A DNA stretch of 63,849 nt, from positions 1 through 63,849 of the forward strand of contig NZ_JARVSD010000020.1 in the NCBI RefSeq assembly GCF_030209445.1. The letters are read 5' to 3'. Made by a program: the position numbers and the translations under genes. Source of the stretch: Promicromonospora sp. MEB111 (GTDB taxonomy: Bacteria; Actinomycetota; Actinomycetes; Actinomycetales; Cellulomonadaceae). The notes beneath the pieces were generated by a model, which worked only from the letters and a program-made list of their open reading frames with translations, had not been told where the DNA came from and made no database searches. Positions 32,872 to 40,412 of this stretch are shown piece by piece (within the stretch, counting starts at the first letter, position 1; each line of letters opens with the position of its first letter).

Positions 32872-33266
32872 TGACCGCACGCATGACCCGCCAGCGCACC
32901 GCTGTCGTCGAGGCGCTCGACGAGCTCGCCGACTTCCGCTCGGCCCAGCAGCTCCACGAGGCGCTGCGCGCCCGGGGCGAGTCCGTGGGGCTGGCAACCG
33001 TGTACCGCGCCCTGCAGGCGCTCGCCGAGGCCAGCGAGGTGGATGTCCTGCGCGCGGAGGACGGCGAGAGCCTGTACCGCCGGTGCGCCCGCCGCGAGCA
33101 CCACCACCACCTGGTGTGCCGGATGTGCGGCCGGACCGTCGAGATCGACGGCCCGACGGTCGAGGCCTGGGCCTCGAAGGTCGCCGCCGCCCAGGGCTTC
33201 GACGACATCGAGCACACGATCGAGCTGTGGGGCACGTGCGCGGACTGCCGCGCGGCGGCGCACTGA
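32871..33266 (+). CDS. zur: Fur-family zinc uptake regulator
   Basis: A 131-residue Fur-family protein. The N-terminal winged helix includes ADFRSAQQLHEALRARGESV and VGLATVYRALQALAE, the DNA-recognition helix. The dimerisation domain has EHHHHLVCRMCGRTVEIDGP and GTCADCRAAAH, giving the two CxxC pairs of the structural zinc site plus regulatory histidines. As the last gene of the znu operon with Zur boxes at the operon promoter, it should be the zinc-dependent repressor and autoregulate. A Fur (iron) role is less likely given the neighbours. Confidence 0.93.
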   Translation: MTARMTRQRTAVVEALDELADFRSAQQLHEALRARGESVGLATVYRALQALAEASEVDVLRAEDGESLYRRCARREHHHHLVCRMCGRTVEIDGPTVEAWASKVAAAQGFDDIEHTIELWGTCADCRAAAH

Positions 33267-33279
33267 TCTGACGACGGTG

Positions 33280-33319
33280 CGGGCCCCGATCGGCACCTGA
33301 TTCCCCCGGGTCGGGCCCG
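33280..33319. terminator. GC-rich hairpin after zur
   Basis: CGGGCCCCGA (33280-33289) pairs with TCGGGCCCG (33311-33319) with one bulged base, 14 nt after the zur stop. It is a plausible end for the znu operon. Confidence 0.5.
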
Positions 33320-33380
33320 TCTCGCAAGAACAATTCCGGTGTCGGCCATTTCCGGCCGGAGCCCGTGGCAGGATGCGTGC

Positions 33381-34628
33381 ATGACCTCAGTACGGCGCCC
33401 CGCGGACCGTCGGGGACGGCTGCCCGGGCGCGCCGACGTCGTCGTGGTCGGCGGCGGCGCGCTCGGCGCGTCCGTGGCGTTCCACCTGGCCGAGGACGGC
33501 GTCGACGTGCTCCTCCTGGAGGCCGACGAGCTCGCCTCGGGCAGCTCGGGCAAGCCGATCGGGGGAGTGCGCGCCCAGTTCTCCGACCCCGCCAACGTCG
33601 ACCTCGGCAACCGCAGCCTGGACCTGTACGAGGACTTCGCCGCGCGTCCCGGCGCGGACATCGGGCTGCAGCAGCCCGGCTACCTGTTCCTCCTGCCGAC
33701 CGCCGACGACGTCGCGCTGTTCGAGGAGTCCGTGGCCATGCAGAACGAGCGCGGCGTGGCCAGCCGCATGCTCGGCCACGACGAGGTGCGCCGGCTCAAC
33801 CCGTACGTCGACGCCGACCGCTACGCCGGGGCCGCCTACGCCGCGCGCGACGGGTTCGCGCACCCGAAGGCCGTCGTCGAGGGCTACGCGGACGGCGCCG
33901 AGCGGCACGGCGCCACGGTCCGCACCCACGTCACCGTGACCGACGTCGAGACGCGGGGCGACGCCGTGGTCGCCGTCTGGACCAGCCAGGGCCGCGTGCG
34001 CACCGGCGCCGTCGTGCTGTGCACCGGGGCCTGGACCCGGGACCTGGCCACGAAGGCGGGCCTCGACCTGCCGGTCGACCCCTACCGGCGGCAGATCGGG
34101 TTCACGCCGCGGCTGGACCCGGCGCCGCCCCGCATCCCGTTCACCATCGACTACGGCACCACGTTCTACTTCCACAACGCCGAGCCCGGCGGCCTGCTGC
34201 TCGGCATCGCGGACCCGGCCACGCCGATCGCGTTCGAGCGCACCTACGACCCGGGCTGGCTGCCGCTGCTGCGCGGCGCGATCGGCGCGTGCGCGCCCGG
34301 GCTGGACGACGTGCCCGTCGCGCGCGGCTGGGCCGGGCTCTACGAGATGACGCCCGACCACAACGCCCTGATCGGCGAGGCCACCGGCGTGCCCGGCCGC
34401 GTGCTGTACGCCACGGGCTTCTCCGGGCACGGGTTCCTCCAGGCCCCCGCCGTGGGCGAGGTGGTGCGCGACCTGTACGCCGGCCGCACGCCGCGGATCG
34501 ACGTGTCCGGGTTCGGCGCGGACCGGTTCGCGCCGGACGACGACGACCCCACCCCACCCACGGCGAGCGCCACGAACGCTCGCAGCACGCGCCCGGGGCG
34601 ACGAGGCCCCGAGGCGAACATCATCTGA
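33381..34628 (+). CDS. FAD-dependent amine oxidase (DAO family), candidate L-pipecolate oxidase
   Basis: A 415-residue DAO-family flavoenzyme. VVVGGGALGASVAFHLAEDG binds the FAD ADP moiety, SSGKPIGGVRAQFSD is the isoalloxazine-side loop, and WAGLYEMTPDHNALIGE with ATGFSGHGFLQAP is the C-terminal flavin region of sarcosine/glycine/pipecolate oxidases. CAGGAT 6 nt before the ATG suggests a leaderless transcript. It heads an operon with a 2-oxoadipate decarboxylase and an ALDH7-type enzyme. In Pseudomonas lysine catabolism, AmaA, AmaB and HglS carry out related steps. Pipecolate (or N-methyl amino acid) as substrate is therefore inference from context. Confidence 0.85.
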   Translation: MTSVRRPADRRGRLPGRADVVVVGGGALGASVAFHLAEDGVDVLLLEADELASGSSGKPIGGVRAQFSDPANVDLGNRSLDLYEDFAARPGADIGLQQPGYLFLLPTADDVALFEESVAMQNERGVASRMLGHDEVRRLNPYVDADRYAGAAYAARDGFAHPKAVVEGYADGAERHGATVRTHVTVTDVETRGDAVVAVWTSQGRVRTGAVVLCTGAWTRDLATKAGLDLPVDPYRRQIGFTPRLDPAPPRIPFTIDYGTTFYFHNAEPGGLLLGIADPATPIAFERTYDPGWLPLLRGAIGACAPGLDDVPVARGWAGLYEMTPDHNALIGEATGVPGRVLYATGFSGHGFLQAPAVGEVVRDLYAGRTPRIDVSGFGADRFAPDDDDPTPPTASATNARSTRPGRRGPEANII

Positions 34629-34644
34629 AGGCAAGGAGAGATCG

Positions 34645-36054
34645 ATGTCGGCACCGACGTTCCTCGAGCCCTGGCAGCTGAGGGCCGCGTTCGCGCGCAG
34701 CCTCTCGGACATGTACGGCAAGGAGGTTCCCGCCTACACCACGCTGCTCGACGTGTCGCACGAGGTCAACGCCGACTTCGTGGCGCAGCACGGGGCGGAC
34801 GCCGAACGGCTCGGCTCCATCTCGCGTGTCACGGCGGAGCGGCACGGCGCGATCCGGGTGGGCACCCCCACCGAGATGGCGCAGGTCGCCCGGGTCTTCG
34901 GCGCGATGGGCATGCAGCCGGTCGGCTTCTACGACCTGCGGGACGCCTCCTCCAGCTCCGTGCCCGTCATCTCCACGGCGTTCCGCCCGGTCGAGCGGGC
35001 CGAGCTGGCCCGCAACCCCTTCCGGGTGTTCACCTCGATGCTGGTGCCCGCCGACCGCCGCTTCTTCACGGCCGACCTGGAGCAGCGCCTGGAGAACTTC
35101 CTCGGCGCCCGCACCCTGTTCGGCCCCGAGCTGCTCGCCCTCGCGGACCGCGCGGAGGCCGACGGCGGCCTGCCCGGGGACCAGGCCACGGAGTTCCTGC
35201 GGCTGGCGACCGAGGCGTTCGAGCTGTCCCGCGAGCCCGTGGACCAGGCCTGGTACCGCGAGCTGGAGGCGGTCAGCGCCGTCGCCGCCGACATCGGCGG
35301 CATCGCCTCCACGCACATCAACCACCTCACGCCCCGCGTGCTGGACATCGACGACCTGTACGCGCGCATGGAGGCCCGCGGCATCACGATGATCGACGCG
35401 ATCCAGGGCCCGCCCCGCTGGGAGGGCCCGGACGTGCTGCTGCGGCAGACGTCGTTCCGCGCGCTCGCCGAGCCCCGGACCTTCCGCACGGCCGACGGCG
35501 AGATCGTCAGCGACTCCCTGCGCGTGCGGTTCGGCGAGGTCGAGGCCCGCGGCATCGCGCTGACCCGCGCGGGCCGCGCCGCGTACGACGCCGCGGTGGT
35601 CGAGATCGACGAGGCCGCCGCCGCGGCTCGCGCCGGCGACGCCGGCTTCACCGAGGCGCAGCGCCAGCAGCTCGCCCGCGCCGTCTGGCAGAAGACCTTC
35701 CCCACGACCGAGGCCGCGCTGGCCGACCAGGAGCTCGGCTGGTTCACCTACGAGGTGGACCCGTCCGGCACCGGCGTCGTGCGCGAGCCGATCGTCTACG
35801 AGGACTTCCTGCCGCGCTCGGCGGCCGGGATCTTCCAGTCCAACCTCACGTCCGACGGCGCCAAGGACGCCAGCCAGGAGGGCACCGACCGCGACGCCGA
35901 CTGGATGGCGGGCGCGCTCGGGCGCGAGCTGAACGACCCCTTCGACCTGTACGCCGACCAGGTGGCCAGGTCCCTGACCGCCGCCGCCGAGACCCTCGGC
36001 GTCGACCCGGCCACCCTCACCACCACCCACCGCACAACGGGAGCACCGCGATGA
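34645..36054 (+). CDS. hglS: 2-Oxoadipate dioxygenase/decarboxylase (DUF1338, HglS/YdcJ family)
   Basis: A 469-residue DUF1338-family protein. Characterised members (HglS) are Fe(II) enzymes of the VOC-like fold that convert 2-oxoadipate to D-2-hydroxyglutarate. Metal-region residues are in LLDVSHEVNADF and GIASTHINHLTPRVLDIDDL. The C-terminal YEDFLPRSAAGIFQSNL block is well conserved. An AAGGAGAG site precedes the ATG by about 6 nt. It overlaps the aldehyde dehydrogenase gene (ATGA). The aminotransferase that would make 2-oxoadipate from aminoadipate is not in the window. Confidence 0.88.
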   Translation: MSAPTFLEPWQLRAAFARSLSDMYGKEVPAYTTLLDVSHEVNADFVAQHGADAERLGSISRVTAERHGAIRVGTPTEMAQVARVFGAMGMQPVGFYDLRDASSSSVPVISTAFRPVERAELARNPFRVFTSMLVPADRRFFTADLEQRLENFLGARTLFGPELLALADRAEADGGLPGDQATEFLRLATEAFELSREPVDQAWYRELEAVSAVAADIGGIASTHINHLTPRVLDIDDLYARMEARGITMIDAIQGPPRWEGPDVLLRQTSFRALAEPRTFRTADGEIVSDSLRVRFGEVEARGIALTRAGRAAYDAAVVEIDEAAAAARAGDAGFTEAQRQQLARAVWQKTFPTTEAALADQELGWFTYEVDPSGTGVVREPIVYEDFLPRSAAGIFQSNLTSDGAKDASQEGTDRDADWMAGALGRELNDPFDLYADQVARSLTAAAETLGVDPATLTTTHRTTGAPR

Positions 36055-37586
36055 CCAGCACCACCACCCACAGCCCGCTGACGACCGAGCTGCACGACGC
36101 CGCCCTGGCCGCGCTGGAGCGGCTGGGCGCCACGGTGCCCACCGGGACGGGCCTGCCCGTCGTGTCGCCGCTGTCCGGGCAGCCGCTGCTGGAGCTGCAC
36201 CGCGCCGGTGCCGCCGAGGCCGCCATCGCCGTCGGCGAGGCCGCCGAGGCCTTCACCACGTGGCGCTCCGTGCCGGCTCCGGTGCGCGGGCAGGTCGTCA
36301 AGCGCCTCGGCGAGCTGCTCACCGAGCACAAGGCCGACCTCGCGGAGCTCGTCACCATCGAGGCGGGCAAGATCACCAGCGAGGCCCTGGGCGAGGTCCA
36401 GGAGATGATCGACATCTGCGACTTCGCCGTCGGGCTGTCGCGCCAGGTGGGCGGCCGCACCATGCCGTCGGAGCGGCCCGGCCACCGCCTCATGGAGACG
36501 TGGCACCCGATGGGCGTGGTCGGCGTGATCAGCGCGTTCAACTTCCCGGTCGCGGTGTGGTCCTGGAACACGGCCGTCGCGCTGGTCTGCGGCGACACCG
36601 TGGTGTGGAAGCCGAGCGAGAAGACCCTGCTGTCCGCGGTCGGCGCCTCCGCGCTGCTCGACCGGGCGCTGGCCGAGGCGGGGTTCCCGGCGGGCGTCTC
36701 GCAGCTCCTGCTCGGCGACCGCGAGGCCGGTGAGGCGCTCGTGGCCGACCCCCGCGTCGCGCTCGTGTCCGCGACCGGCTCGGAGCGGATGGGCCAGCAG
36801 GTCGCGCCCGTCGTCGCGGCCCGTGGCGGCCGGTACCTGCTGGAGCTGGGCGGCAACAACGGTGCGATCGTCGCGCCGTCGGCGGACCTCGACCTCGCGG
36901 TGCGCGGCGCGGTGTTCGCCGCCGCCGGAACGGCCGGTCAGCGCTGCACCTCGCTGCGCCGCCTGATCGTGCACGAGTCGATCGTGGACGACGTCGTGGC
37001 GCGGCTCGCGAAGGTCTACACCGGCCTGCCCGTGGGCGACCCGCGCACCGACGGCACGCTGGTGGGCCCGCTGGTCGACGCCGCCGCGCGCGACCGCATG
37101 CTGGCCGCGATCGACGAGGCCGTGACGGCGGGCGGCGAGCTCGTCGTGGGTGGCACGGCCGTGGACGTGCCCGGCGCGGAGGACGCGGCCTACGTGCACC
37201 CGGCGATCGTGCGCATGCCGGAGCAGACCGACGTGGTCAAGCGCGAGACGTTCGCGCCGATCCTGTACGTGCTGACGTACTCGGAGCTGTCCGAGGCGAT
37301 CGCCGTGCACAACGACGTGCCGCAGGGCCTGTCGTCGTCGATCTTCACGCTGGACGTGCGCGAGGCCGAGACCTTCCTGTCCGAGGTGGGCTCCGACTGC
37401 GGCATCGTGAACGTCAACATCGGCACCTCGGGCGCGGAGATCGGCGGCGCGTTCGGCGGCGAGAAGTCGACCGGCGGCGGCCGCGAGTCCGGGTCGGACG
37501 CGTGGAAGCAGTACATGCGCCGCGCCACCAACACGGTGAACTACTCCACGGAGCTGCCGCTGGCGCAGGGCGTCAACTTCGGCTGA
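36051..37586 (+). CDS. ALDH7-type aldehyde dehydrogenase, candidate aminoadipate semialdehyde dehydrogenase
   Basis: A 511-residue NAD(P)-dependent aldehyde dehydrogenase. The catalytic cysteine is in GTAGQRCTSLRRL and the general base in LLELGGNNGAIV. GVISAFNFPVAVWSWNTAVAL and the VNVNIGTSGAEIGGAFGGEK segment match ALDH7/antiquitin relatives (AmaB, PCD), which oxidise piperideine-6-carboxylate/aminoadipate semialdehyde. With the flanking amine oxidase and HglS homologue this gives pipecolate to aminoadipate and 2-oxoadipate to hydroxyglutarate steps. The substrate is inferred from subfamily and context. Confidence 0.88.
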   Translation: MTSTTTHSPLTTELHDAALAALERLGATVPTGTGLPVVSPLSGQPLLELHRAGAAEAAIAVGEAAEAFTTWRSVPAPVRGQVVKRLGELLTEHKADLAELVTIEAGKITSEALGEVQEMIDICDFAVGLSRQVGGRTMPSERPGHRLMETWHPMGVVGVISAFNFPVAVWSWNTAVALVCGDTVVWKPSEKTLLSAVGASALLDRALAEAGFPAGVSQLLLGDREAGEALVADPRVALVSATGSERMGQQVAPVVAARGGRYLLELGGNNGAIVAPSADLDLAVRGAVFAAAGTAGQRCTSLRRLIVHESIVDDVVARLAKVYTGLPVGDPRTDGTLVGPLVDAAARDRMLAAIDEAVTAGGELVVGGTAVDVPGAEDAAYVHPAIVRMPEQTDVVKRETFAPILYVLTYSELSEAIAVHNDVPQGLSSSIFTLDVREAETFLSEVGSDCGIVNVNIGTSGAEIGGAFGGEKSTGGGRESGSDAWKQYMRRATNTVNYSTELPLAQGVNFG

Positions 37587-37606
37587 CCGGCGCGGCGACC
37601 GAGACA

Positions 37607-37642
37607 GCCCGGCCTCACGCGTGCTGACGCGTGGGGCCGGGC
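37607..37642. terminator. 15-bp hairpin between convergent genes
   Basis: Arms 37607-37621 and 37628-37642 pair with one G-T wobble over a 6-nt loop. It lies between the aldehyde dehydrogenase stop and the opposing stop at 37671, so it can serve both directions. Confidence 0.75.
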
Positions 37643-37670
37643 CGTCGTCGTGCTCCCGGTCAGGAGCCGC

Positions 37671-38903
37671 TCAGGAGACGGCGGCCGGGATCGCCATGAG
37701 GGAACCGGTCTCGGTCGTCGGGTCGGTGCTCGGGGCGTACCGGTTCACCGAGGCGATGGGGACGTCGAGGCGTGCCGCGACCTCCTCGATGCTGAGGTTC
37801 TGCGCCCACCGGAGCACGCGGATCTCGCTGATCTGCGCCGTGGTGAGGGCCGGCGCCGGCTCCGTGGGCGCGGCGACGAGGGCAGGCGCGGTGACGGGCG
37901 CCGGTGCCGGGGTCGGCGCGACCTCGGGGGAGAGGTCCTCCCAGTCGGCGGCGGGCGCCTCGGCGGGCGGGCTCACCGGCACGGCGGTCCGGTCCGGCTT
38001 CACGGGCGCATACTTGTCCTCCAGGTGCAGCCGCTCGGCGCTGATCGTCCCGGCGTCGGCCGGCGGGGTGTCGGCGGTGCTGTCGGCCTCGACCGGGTCG
38101 ACCAGGGTCCCGTCCTCCGGGTTGATGGGCAGGACGAGCTTCGGCAGCACCATCTCGGCCAGGGCGGCGCCGCTGGCGGCCGCCTCCTCCGGCGTCCGCC
38201 GGGGTGCGTTGGGCTCCGGCATCCACTCGCCGGCCAGCGTCGCGGCCTCCTGGACCACGTCGCGGATCGTGCGCTCCGACTCCAGGTGCGGACGCGTCAC
38301 CTCCGCGGTCACGGCCGCGGGCACGTGACGGTGGACCCGGCCCACCGCGGCGTTCACGTCGGCGATGCGGGCCGCCCGCTCCTCGTCGGGGGCGATCTGC
38401 GCGAGCCGCACCGCGTCGAGCATGTCCAGCACGGCCGTCTGCCGGTCGTTGTGGATCTGCGCGGCCCGGTCGAGGGCGCGCGAGCTGGAGGCCGACTGGA
38501 AGAAGAGGTGGACCGCGACGGCGGCCAGGACGGGCGCGACGGCGCGGGAGATGGCGAAGATGCCCTCCCCGAGCAGCCAGCCGTGCCAGGCGGCGAGCGC
38601 GCCGGAGAGGATGCCGACGACGATCGCGCCGCCGAGCCAGCGGGCGTGCCCGGACACCGGGCGGCCGGTCTCGAGCGCGCGGTCGGCCCGGCGGCGCCCC
38701 TCCCAGGCGAGGCCGATCACCAGTGCCTCGTAGGCGACGCCGAGGGCGTAGCCGAGCCGGGGGCCCTCATAGGCAGCGATCGTGTGCGACATGCCGATGT
38801 AGGCCCAGGCCGAGAGCCCGAAGGCACCCAGGGCGAAGCCCGGGTTCCTCCGCGTGTCGGCGATGACCGCCGGAACGCGTCGGGGACGTTTCTCCGATGC
38901 CAT
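37671..38903 (-). CDS. Four-TM membrane protein with cytosolic tail and C-terminal HTH-like segment
   Basis: A 410-residue protein. Four membrane helices lie in residues 22-150 (GFALGAFGLSAWAYIGM, YEALVIGLAWEG, GGAIVVGILSGALAAW, APVLAAVAVHLFF). This layout resembles DUF2637/SpdB-like proteins found on actinobacterial conjugative elements, though I cannot confirm the family. A charged helical region follows, then a long Pro/Ala-rich linker, and residues 360-395 look like a helix-turn-helix (QISEIRVLRWAQNLSIEEVA, RLDVPIASVNRY). A membrane-tethered DNA-binding protein is therefore possible. The start has an AAAGGGA site. Confidence 0.7.
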   Translation of the reverse strand: MASEKRPRRVPAVIADTRRNPGFALGAFGLSAWAYIGMSHTIAAYEGPRLGYALGVAYEALVIGLAWEGRRRADRALETGRPVSGHARWLGGAIVVGILSGALAAWHGWLLGEGIFAISRAVAPVLAAVAVHLFFQSASSSRALDRAAQIHNDRQTAVLDMLDAVRLAQIAPDEERAARIADVNAAVGRVHRHVPAAVTAEVTRPHLESERTIRDVVQEAATLAGEWMPEPNAPRRTPEEAAASGAALAEMVLPKLVLPINPEDGTLVDPVEADSTADTPPADAGTISAERLHLEDKYAPVKPDRTAVPVSPPAEAPAADWEDLSPEVAPTPAPAPVTAPALVAAPTEPAPALTTAQISEIRVLRWAQNLSIEEVAARLDVPIASVNRYAPSTDPTTETGSLMAIPAAVS

Positions 38904-39130
38904 GTTGGGTAGGTCCCTTTCGGTCAGAACAGGTGAGGACGGTGGGGTGGTGCAAGGCTGATCTTCGTCTACTTTGCGTCCTATGCGCTCTTCACGCCGA
39001 AGATCGACCTCAATCTTTTATCGAACGACCTGTTCGCGGGCCGGGCAAGCTGGTCGATAAGGGCTCACAGTTATCCACAATGACGCCTCATGGCGGAGCG
39101 CGATAGATGTTCGTGCCGAATGATATCCCT
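38904..39130. promoter_or_regulatory. Divergent, relatively AT-rich spacer with inverted repeats and a DnaA-box-like site
   Basis: No gene is seen. The region holds dyads GATCTTCG/CGAAGATC (38960-38967, 38998-39005) and TTATCGA/TCGATAA (39018-39024, 39054-39060), and a perfect TTATCCACA (39071-39079). AATGAT (39119-39124) lies 6 nt before the ATG at 39131. It probably contains the promoters of both flanking genes. Confidence 0.55.
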
Positions 39131-40405
39131 ATGAGTTCATCACTTCGGTCCACGCCGACCACCACCGCCGTCGGCCCGCTCGACGGGCTCAGCCTGCGCG
39201 ACCGGCTCGACCTCGCCGCCCGGCTCGCCGGGCGCCTGACCGCGCACGTGCTGCGGCCCGCCAACGCGGCGGCGGTCGAGCGCCTCGTCGCGTACGTCCG
39301 GTCCGAGTCCCTCGTGCCCGCGGACGAGGTCGACCCCGAGCGGTACGACGCCGTCACCCGGGACTGCGCGACGGACCTGCTCGTGCACGCGGGGTCGCGG
39401 GAGGAGCGCGCGTCCCTGGTCCGCCGGCTCCTCGGCGAGGCTCCTTCGCGCACGGTCCACGGGCCTGGCGAGGGCCTCGAGGACGACGGCGCCGCCCCGG
39501 CCGGCCTCGTCGTCGACGCCGCCGAGCGTGCGCTCCTGGAGCAGTGGCACGACGGCGGGGTGCTCGGCCACTTCATCGTGACCGACCTGGTGGACGAGCA
39601 CGTGGTGCTGCACAACCTGGAGGACGACCTGGACTACCGGGTGTTCACGGGGCGCTCCGAGATCCGCGCGGTGGCCCTCGTGCCCGGCCTGCCGCTGTCA
39701 GGGCGCGTGCTGCCCGTCGGGGCGGTCTGGATCTTCGCGGGCACCCCGGCGGTCTTCCCGCCGGACGCCATCGAGGGCGTCGTGCACGGCGTCGTGACGC
39801 TGCTGACGTCGTCGCCGTGCCCGGCCTTCCGCAACCCGCGCACGCTGGCCCGCGCCCGCGAGCTCGTCGCCGACCACCACCGGGCCTTCCTCGACCTGTT
39901 CGGGGACGTCGTCGTGGAGGGTACGGCGTCGCACGTCGTGGACTGCTGCCTGCGGTTCAAGGACCGCGTCGGCGCCCCGGCCGAGGAGTTCGCGCTGCTC
40001 GGCGCACTCCGCGACGAGCGTTGGCTGCCCGACGACGCGGCCGACCCCGACGACGCGACGTTCGCCCTGGTGCACCACCCCGTCAAGGGGCTGCGGCTGC
40101 TCGACTGGTACGCGCAGCTCCGCGAGGTGCACACCGCGCCGCTCCTGCCGTGGAAGCCGCGGCGGCTGGCGCAGGTGCTGGCCGACCCCGACGCGCCGTC
40201 CTGGGTGCTGGCCCTGCTCGCCGAGCGCCACCCGGACCACCTGGACGCGCTGTACCGGGCGGCGTCCGGCCGGCCCGGTCTCACCTGGGCGCGGGACGGC
40301 GCGGCACTGCTGCGGGACCGCGAGCCGGCATCCGGCCGGGACGAGCCGGGGATCGTCATGGCGGCGTCGATCATGGGGCGGGTCCCGCCGCCGGGCTGGT
40401 CGTGA
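39131..40405 (+). CDS. Hypothetical protein (424 aa)
   Basis: A 424-residue soluble protein I cannot assign. It has an Arg/Ala-rich helical N-terminus (LRDRLDLAARLAGRLTAHVL), a central strand-rich block (VVLHNLEDDLDYRVFTG, RVLPVGAVWIFAGTPAVFP), then a helical C-terminal half (DRVGAPAEEFALLGALRDER, WVLALLAERHPDHLDALYR). The start at 39131 follows a -10-like hexamer by 6 nt. An in-frame ATG at 39107 is the alternative. It ends 7 nt from the stop of the opposing kinase gene with no hairpin between, an unusually tight convergence. Confidence 0.72.
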   Translation: MSSSLRSTPTTTAVGPLDGLSLRDRLDLAARLAGRLTAHVLRPANAAAVERLVAYVRSESLVPADEVDPERYDAVTRDCATDLLVHAGSREERASLVRRLLGEAPSRTVHGPGEGLEDDGAAPAGLVVDAAERALLEQWHDGGVLGHFIVTDLVDEHVVLHNLEDDLDYRVFTGRSEIRAVALVPGLPLSGRVLPVGAVWIFAGTPAVFPPDAIEGVVHGVVTLLTSSPCPAFRNPRTLARARELVADHHRAFLDLFGDVVVEGTASHVVDCCLRFKDRVGAPAEEFALLGALRDERWLPDDAADPDDATFALVHHPVKGLRLLDWYAQLREVHTAPLLPWKPRRLAQVLADPDAPSWVLALLAERHPDHLDALYRAASGRPGLTWARDGAALLRDREPASGRDEPGIVMAASIMGRVPPPGWS

Positions 40406-40412
40406 GGCGAGG

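Noticed and set aside
39071-39079. TTATCCACA as part of a replication origin
   Set aside because: A single DnaA-box match without a cluster, AT-rich unwinding region, dnaA/dnaN or parAB genes is not an origin; it is kept only as a curiosity of the spacer.
39107-39130. Upstream ATG at 39107 as start of the 424-aa protein
   Set aside because: A -10-like hexamer sits 6 nt before 39131, the layout seen at many other first genes; 39107 has no such element or ribosome-binding site. It remains possible.
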